Below, piece after piece: positions 8,794 to 12,523 of a DNA stretch of 12,523 nt. Origin of the DNA: Anaerolineae bacterium (GTDB taxonomy: Bacteria > Chloroflexota > Anaerolineae > JACIWR01). The translations under genes were made by a program, and so were the position numbers. Each line of letters opens with the position of its first letter. Position 1 is the first letter of the stretch. The stretch covers positions 1 to 12,523 of the forward strand of contig JAGGZG010000020.1 of assembly GCA_021162125.1 (NCBI GenBank), given 5' to 3'. Under the pieces are notes generated by a model. It searched no databases and was not told where the DNA came from. It saw nothing but the letters and a program-made list of their open reading frames with translations.

Positions 8794-8834
8794 TGTGGTA
8801 TAGACGCAAATCTCTGGTCAAGGGGAGGTCAACG

Positions 8835-9242
8835 GTGATTTCCGAGAAAGAGTTGAGGACGCTGAAAGAGTTTGATGGACAGGACAGTTTGGCTTTGAGT
8901 GTATACTTACAGCTTGACACTCCAGAGAAAAAGCGGAGTGCTTACGAAACATTCAGACGTCAAATCGCGCCGCATTTGCATGGAAACGGCACAGAAGCAG
9001 CCCTGCGCGAAGACTTAGATCTGGTGAAGCTATATCTGCAAACCAATGGGGGCAAACGGGGAGCGGGCTTGGCCATCTTCTCTTGCGCGGGCAGACTATT
9101 CTGGCGAGCCTATCAACTCCCGGTGCCTGTGCCCGATCAAGTTGAACTGGGATCAACGTTCAACGTCCAGCCACTGGAGGAAGCGCTGCAAGAACAAGAA
9201 CACCGCTTGGTCAGCCTGCTCCAGAGACAGAAAGCAGCCTGA
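8835..9242 (+). CDS. truncated baeRF (bacterial eRF1/Vms1-like) protein, N-terminal domain only
   Basis: A 135-residue product resembling the first domain of the baeRF family (bacterial relatives of eRF1/Vms1, thought to act on stalled or hibernating ribosomes). It has an SLALSVYLQLDTP strand near residues 18-30, then a helical region, GAGLAIFSCAGRLFWRAYQLPVPVPDQV around 76-103, and a helix ending at QRQKAA-stop. Full-length members continue with two further domains to about 350-400 residues; those are missing. The next frame reads ELFG just after the stop and then enters a palindromic repeat. I chose the GTG at 8835 because of its GGGGAGG Shine-Dalgarno; the frame is open back to 8793. Codon use is less GC-rich than in its neighbours. 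It may be a decayed gene or a stand-alone domain. Confidence 0.65.
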   Translation: MISEKELRTLKEFDGQDSLALSVYLQLDTPEKKRSAYETFRRQIAPHLHGNGTEAALREDLDLVKLYLQTNGGKRGAGLAIFSCAGRLFWRAYQLPVPVPDQVELGSTFNVQPLEEALQEQEHRLVSLLQRQKAA

Positions 9243-9261
9243 GCTTTTTGGAAGAAGAGCG

Positions 9262-9290
9262 ACCTCCGAGGTCTCCAAGACCTCGGAGGT
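9262..9290. repeat. perfect 13-bp-arm palindrome (REP-like)
   Basis: ACCTCCGAGGTCT (9262-9274), a CCA loop, then AGACCTCGGAGGT (9278-9290). The arms are themselves partly palindromic (ACCTCCGAGGT). It begins 19 bp after the stop of the truncated baeRF-like gene. Closely similar palindromes are, from memory, common between genes in several environmental phyla. Confidence 0.85.
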
Positions 9291-9294
9291 TTGG

Positions 9295-9318
9295 CTCCCG
9301 GTCTGGCATTGCCGGGAG
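9295..9318. repeat. 7-bp-arm hairpin
   Basis: CTCCCGG (9295-9301), a 10-nt loop, then CCGGGAG (9312-9318). It lies 4 bp after the preceding palindrome. No T-run follows. Confidence 0.6.
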
Positions 9319-9336
9319 GTTGTCCGTGCTTTTGGA

Positions 9337-9357
9337 GGGCGACCCTCGCGGTCGCCC
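9337..9357. repeat. perfect 8-bp-arm GC-rich hairpin
   Basis: GGGCGACC (9337-9344), loop CTCGC, then GGTCGCCC (9350-9357). It shares the CGACC element with the start of the first palindrome in this cluster (GCGACCTCC at 9260-9267). Confidence 0.75.
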
Positions 9358-9362
9358 GGCAC

Positions 9363-9404
9363 GATAAAGGTGCGACGCACTTGGGGAGTGCGTCGCACCT
9401 TATC
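9363..9404. repeat. 18-bp-arm palindrome overlapping the ybaK-like stop codon
   Basis: AAGGTGCGACGCACT (9367-9381), loop TGGGG, then AGTGCGTCGCACCTT (9387-9401): 15 perfect pairs. Three more pairs form (GAT 9363-9365 with ATC 9402-9404) if A9366 is bulged. The TAA stop of the ybaK-like gene lies inside the right arm. There is no T-run, but the strength and position between convergent genes suggest it could stop or pause transcription, or protect mRNA 3' ends. Confidence 0.85.
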
Positions 9405-9879
9405 CTGATTCCCCCGTGACCTCGACCACTTTGGCTTTGGTGATCGCTATCAGTGCCTCGACCGGCACTCGCAGGTTGAGCCCCCGCCGCCCGGCGCTGA
9501 CGTAAACGTGGGATAGTTTCGTCGCCGGGCGGTCAATGTAGACCTCGAATCCTCGGTTGAGCAGTGCCAGCGGGGAGATGCCCCCTACCTGCAAGCCAGT
9601 CCACTCCTCGGCCTGGTGATAGGTGGCCATCTTGAGCTTCTTCTCGCCCACCGCCCGGGCCAGCAGCTTGAGGTCAAGCTCGCGGTCGCCGGCGATCATC
9701 ACCAGCAGCGGCTTGCCCCGCTCGCGCCGCACGACCAGCGTCTTGTAAACCTGTGCTGGCGGGACGCCTGCCACTTCGGCCACACCCCCGGCGGAGTGGA
9801 TGTCCGGCGAGAAGGTGATGACCTCGTAAGGCACCTTCCGGGCGTCCAGGAGCCGCATCGCGTTCGTCTTCTCCACCAT
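9400..9879 (-). CDS. YbaK/EbsC-type Cys-tRNA(Pro)/aminoacyl-tRNA deacylase
   Basis: Probable trans-editing enzyme that hydrolyses mischarged tRNA, Cys-tRNA(Pro) in the best-studied YbaK. It acts in the cytoplasm to keep translation accurate. The 159-residue product matches the family length. It has SPDIHSAGGVAEVAG (residues 24-38), QVYKTLVV with the conserved Lys46, MIAGDRELDLKLLA in the middle, QVGGISPLAL and VPVEAL near the C-terminus. The frame opens as far as 9975, but the extra N-terminal part is encoded by an inverted repeat and is probably not translated. The ATG at 9879 has a GAGGTG Shine-Dalgarno 6 bases before it; ATG 9900 has none. It lies 127 bp downstream of recJ on the same strand. 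Substrate subtype (YbaK, ProX or other) cannot be decided here. Confidence 0.9.
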   Translation of the reverse strand: MVEKTNAMRLLDARKVPYEVITFSPDIHSAGGVAEVAGVPPAQVYKTLVVRRERGKPLLVMIAGDRELDLKLLARAVGEKKLKMATYHQAEEWTGLQVGGISPLALLNRGFEVYIDRPATKLSHVYVSAGRRGLNLRVPVEALIAITKAKVVEVTGESG

Positions 9880-9918
9880 CGTCACCACCTCATTTTTCAT
9901 GATCGGGTGCTCGAAAAT

Positions 9919-10000
9919 CCACCACGAAGGCACCAAGACACCAAGAATCATGAAAGCCGCTTGCTCTTTCACCACTTCGTGCCTTTGTGTCTTGGTGGTT
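9919..10000. repeat. inverted repeat of about 80 bp made of 9-bp CACNAAGNN units
   Basis: The left arm (9919-9954) carries ACCACGAAG, GCACCAAG and ACACCAAG. The right arm (9966-10000), read as reverse complement, carries ACCACCAAG, ACACAAAG and GCACGAAG. Both arms end in TGAAAG toward a short centre of about 11 nt. The pairing is imperfect but extends over more than 30 positions per arm. It fills the gap between the recJ stop and the ybaK-like gene, so both could be co-transcribed through it. It resembles widespread CACGAAGGCACCAAGACAC-type intergenic repeats known to me only by memory. Confidence 0.75.
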
Positions 10001-10006
10001 GTACCT

Positions 10007-12346
10007 TCACGAGCGGGCCGGATCCGCCTGGGCGGGGATCAAGGTTGTCGCGTCCGCGCGGGCGAAGTAGGCACGGTAGGCCGCCGTCTCCTCCAGCAGG
10101 GCAACGACGCGGCGCTGCCAATGGTCCGCTGCCGCCGAGACCTGCCCGTCACCGGGGGCCAAGATCACCTGCCCACCCTCGTCCTCGACGATCCGCACCT
10201 GTCCCCGCGTCGCCAGCCAGTGCAGACCTGCCTGCACCGTCTCCTGGCGTTGAGCAGTGGCAATGGCCAACGCGGACAAACTCGCCCGTCCCTCGTGAGC
10301 TCGTAAGCAGTGCCGTACCAATCCGGCCAGCCGCCGCAGAAACACCGCCGGTTCGTCCAACCCAGGGTCCACGGCGAACAGAATTACTTTCCGTGGTGAA
10401 ACCCGCTCCATCGCAGCTCGCATCTCGTCCGCGCCGGGCGGTGTGCTCCAGATGACCAGCACGTCCCCTGCCGACAGTGCATCGCGGCCCAGGGCCGGCA
10501 CGCCACGGGGAACCTCCCCCTCGGCCCACACCTGGACGTTGTCAGCGGCCAGCAACCGGCCAAGCTGCTCCTCCGGGTTTGGGACTCGCCGGTAGTCTAC
10601 GACCTCGACGGCGGGGGCCGGCTCCCGCACGACGACGGACGGCTGTTCCACCTCCCGCGCGTCCAGCCACTCAAGCTGGACTTCCGGTTGCCCCCGGTAG
10701 TCGCTGGCCCGCGCGATGTAGGCCAGGTCGAAAGAGCCCTCCGGCAATGGCCAGTTTGCTCCCTGCCACCAAAGAACGACCTGGGTGATGCCCGCTTCGT
10801 CCTCAATCACGAGCTTGCGGTGTTCACCGGTACGCCCAATAGTTGCCACGCTAGCTATGCGCAGGTTACGGCTGACCAGGCACACCGGCGGATTGCCCGG
10901 CCCGAAAGGGGCCAGACGGTCAAGCTGGGCCACCAAGTCGAGGGAAAGATCGGCCAGCGATAGATAGGCGTCCACCTGGAGCGGCGGGCGGGCCGGCACT
11001 CCGCTGGTCATCGCCTCCACGGTGCGCGCCAGAGCAGCGCGGAACTCGGGGATGCGCTCCGGTTCGATGGAGAACCCGGCGGCCATTGGATGCCCACCAA
11101 AACGATGGAGCATTCTCGCCTGGGCAGCGATGGCCGCGTGGATGTCGCATCCGGGGACGGAGCGGGCCGAGCCACGGGCCAGTTCCCCCGGCGGTGCGCT
11201 GATCAGCACGGCTGGCTTGCCGAAGCGTTCCGCCAGCCGGCCGGCGACAATGCCCACGACGCCCGCTGGCCACGTCGGATGGGCCAGCACCAGGACGCTG
11301 GCCTCCCGCAAAGTGGGATCGTGTGCGATCTGGGCCAGGGCTGCGTCGAGCACTTGCTTGGTGAGCAACTGTCGCCGGCTGTTCAGGCCCTCCACTTCGC
11401 TGGCGATAGTCCGCGCGCGGGTCAGGTCATTCGTGGTGAAAAGCTCGACGGCGAGCACGGCCTCCGCCAGACGGCCCAGGGAGTTGAGCCGGGGGGCCAG
11501 GACGAAGGCGATGTGATCCTCCGTCAGGCCAGCCGGGTTCAGCTCGGCGCTCTGGAACAGGGTTTGCAGGCCCAGGCGTGCGGTGCGGCGCAGCACCTGT
11601 AGCCCCTTTTGCAGCAAATAGCGCACATCGCCGGTCAGCGTGGCTACGTCTGCGACCACACCCAGGGCCACCAGGTCCAGTGCGCGGTCGGCCTGTGCTG
11701 CCAGACCGCCGCTCTCGTACAACGCCTCGGCCAGCTTGTAGGCGGTGCCCACGCCGGGTAGCTCGCGCAGAGGATGGTCAACGGGTAGGCGCTTGGGGTT
11801 GATCAGGGCGTAGGCGGGGGGCAGCGTGGATGGCAGGTCATGGTGGTCGGTGACGATCACGTCCACGCCCTGTGTCCGCGCGTAGGCGATGGCTTGGTGA
11901 GCGGTGCTGCCGGTGTCACAGGTGATGACCAGCTGCGTTCCGTCGGCGATGATCCGCTCCAGAGCCGGGCGGTGGACGCCGTGTGACTCGCGGCGACCGG
12001 GGATGTGGTAGACGACGTCCGCGCCCCGCGCGCGCAGAGCCTCGACGAGCACCGTGGTCGCCGTCTCGCCGTCCACATCGAAATCACCCCACACGCACAC
12101 CCGCTCCCCACGGGTGATGGCCGTCTCGATACGTTCCACGGCGCGGGAGAGGTCGGGCAGATCATCGGGAGGAGCAGGCACGTAGGCATTGGGGTCGAGG
12201 AAAGCGCGCGCCTGCGCCGCCGTGAGGATGCCTCGCCGGGCCAGTGTCCTCGCTACCAGCGGATGCCCTCCCACGGCCTCGCGCAGCGCTTCTGGGACAG
12301 GGGTCGGTTGCGGGTCGAGCCAGGTTATCTCAGCCACAGGGTTCAA
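10007..12346 (-). CDS. recJ: single-stranded-DNA-specific 5'-3' exonuclease RecJ
   Basis: DHH-superfamily nuclease that degrades single-stranded DNA 5' to 3' in recombinational repair, mismatch repair and base excision repair; it needs Mn or Mg. Motifs: GDFDVDG (residues 87-93), PGRRESHGV (116-124), CDTGS (143-147) and TDHHD (166-170). Downstream come NPKR and LPGVGTAYKLAEAL, then the DHHA1 motif FGGHPMAAGFS, and an OB-fold part with FGPGNPPV. The phosphate-contact motif DxGI reads DTGS here. At 779 residues it exceeds the E. coli enzyme (577) because of a C-terminal extension of about 200 residues, as in some thermophile RecJ proteins. No ATG is available: TTG 12346 or GTG 12337 must serve, and an in-frame TAG lies just upstream. 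Confidence 0.93.
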   Translation of the reverse strand: MNPVAEITWLDPQPTPVPEALREAVGGHPLVARTLARRGILTAAQARAFLDPNAYVPAPPDDLPDLSRAVERIETAITRGERVCVWGDFDVDGETATTVLVEALRARGADVVYHIPGRRESHGVHRPALERIIADGTQLVITCDTGSTAHQAIAYARTQGVDVIVTDHHDLPSTLPPAYALINPKRLPVDHPLRELPGVGTAYKLAEALYESGGLAAQADRALDLVALGVVADVATLTGDVRYLLQKGLQVLRRTARLGLQTLFQSAELNPAGLTEDHIAFVLAPRLNSLGRLAEAVLAVELFTTNDLTRARTIASEVEGLNSRRQLLTKQVLDAALAQIAHDPTLREASVLVLAHPTWPAGVVGIVAGRLAERFGKPAVLISAPPGELARGSARSVPGCDIHAAIAAQARMLHRFGGHPMAAGFSIEPERIPEFRAALARTVEAMTSGVPARPPLQVDAYLSLADLSLDLVAQLDRLAPFGPGNPPVCLVSRNLRIASVATIGRTGEHRKLVIEDEAGITQVVLWWQGANWPLPEGSFDLAYIARASDYRGQPEVQLEWLDAREVEQPSVVVREPAPAVEVVDYRRVPNPEEQLGRLLAADNVQVWAEGEVPRGVPALGRDALSAGDVLVIWSTPPGADEMRAAMERVSPRKVILFAVDPGLDEPAVFLRRLAGLVRHCLRAHEGRASLSALAIATAQRQETVQAGLHWLATRGQVRIVEDEGGQVILAPGDGQVSAAADHWQRRVVALLEETAAYRAYFARADATTLIPAQADPARS

Positions 12347-12347
12347 C

Positions 12348-12371
12348 GACCAAATCTACCTAGACCAAATC
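12348..12371. repeat. 9-bp direct repeat next to the recJ start
   Basis: GACCAAATC at 12348-12356 and again at 12363-12371, 15 bp apart centre to centre. It lies immediately before the recJ start on the minus strand. It could be a regulator binding site, a duplication left by an insertion next to the adjacent palindromic element, or chance. Confidence 0.4.
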
Positions 12372-12523
12372 GTAACTGCTCAGGCTACTTCTGTTAGCGA
12401 TTGAAATCGCCTCTAGAGGGCTTGCAGCCGAGCGTCCACCTGCGTGGGCGCGCCTGTCCACGCAGGTGGACAGCCAGCTTTAGCTCCTCAGGCGCGGTTT
12501 CAACCGCTGGCCTGAGTAGTAAC
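12372..12523. repeat. large imperfect palindrome (MITE/REP-like) upstream of recJ
   Basis: The core is a perfect 14-bp-arm hairpin: GTCCACCTGCGTGG (12434-12447), a 10-nt loop, then CCACGCAGGTGGAC (12458-12471). Outside it the two flanks are related in inverted orientation. The left GTAACTGCTCAGGC (12372-12385) matches the complement of the right end (GTTACTACTCAGGC), and AGCGATTGAAATCGC corresponds to AGCGGTTGAAACCGC. About 10 extra bases (near 12386-12394) break the left arm. The outer arm on the right reaches the last base of the window, so the element may extend further. No transposase gene is present. Confidence 0.7.

Larger units (their letters stand above)
8540..8834 (+). ncRNA. structured untranslated leader (or small RNA) upstream of the baeRF-like gene
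   Basis: About 295 nt between a strong promoter and the next well-supported start codon, with no convincing gene. Several hairpins are visible: GGTGAGA-TGAG-TCTCACC (8560-8577, extendable by wobble pairs); AAGCG/CGCTT (8590-8604); a long stem at 8702-8736 with two single-base bulges; and an 8-bp stem at 8754-8787. Leaders this long behind a strong promoter are often attenuators, riboswitches or separate small RNAs. I do not recognise a known class; the sequence does not show T-box, RNase P, tmRNA or SRP signatures. A 69-codon open frame from GTG 8629 ends in a GTGA overlap with the downstream start, but its composition is unconvincing. Confidence 0.5.

Noticed and set aside
8633..8920. Minus-strand frame of 95 codons over the leader RNA
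   Set aside because: No promoter or ribosome site on that strand, and it overlaps the start of the well-supported plus-strand gene.
9262..9404. CRISPR array
   Set aside because: The palindromes differ in sequence and spacing from one another; there is no repeat-spacer regularity and no cas gene.
9880..9975. N-terminal extension of the YbaK-like protein (32 extra residues)
   Set aside because: It is encoded by the inverted repeat and has no ribosome site; the shorter start fits family length and has a Shine-Dalgarno.
9616..10455. Plus-strand frame of 279 codons across ybaK-like and recJ ends
   Set aside because: It runs through two conserved minus-strand genes and an intergenic inverted repeat, and its product is low-complexity Pro/Arg/His.

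Overview
This is a GC-rich bacterial chromosome segment made mostly of housekeeping genes. I would guess a Chloroflexota-like lineage. The clues are a GAAC-N4-GTTC type SOS box in front of uvrA, a type III pantothenate kinase, and many different perfect palindromes packed into the intergenic spaces. This is an inference from gene style only; no rRNA or tRNA is present to settle it.

Left block (1-2967, minus strand): a promoter near 2973-3002 drives a PP2C-type protein phosphatase. It is translationally coupled (ATGA overlap) to an unrecognised 212-residue protein. A short palindromic spacer follows, then coaX (type III pantothenate kinase) and a coupled YfcE-like metallophosphoesterase that runs off the window. 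All four may form one operon, with a possible attenuator-like structure just before coaX.

Middle block (3068-7561, plus strand): uvrA has a near-consensus promoter and a LexA-type operator at the predicted transcription start. A COG2509-type FAD-dependent oxidoreductase with a four-cysteine cluster follows. Facing it on the minus strand are a small cupin (7578-7901) and a small probable winged-helix protein (7983-8327). The latter has a perfect -35/-10 promoter, but its 5' end looks frameshifted.

Region 8430-9405 is the most unusual part. Two strong promoters diverge. The rightward one produces a leader of about 295 nt with no convincing gene but with several strong hairpins. Two copies of one sequence compete there for the same pairing partner. 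The leader ends at a gene matching only the N-terminal domain of the baeRF (bacterial eRF1-like) family. That gene stops abruptly next to a row of four unrelated hairpins, which end inside the stop codon of the convergent ybaK-like gene.

Right block (9400-12346, minus strand): recJ lies upstream of a YbaK/EbsC-type aminoacyl-tRNA deacylase, separated by an 80-bp inverted repeat built from 9-bp units. Upstream of recJ are a 9-bp direct repeat and a large imperfect palindrome of at least 150 bp that reaches the window edge.

I found no complete new defence or mobile system. The best candidates for something undescribed are the leader RNA with its truncated baeRF gene, and the set of small palindromic elements.
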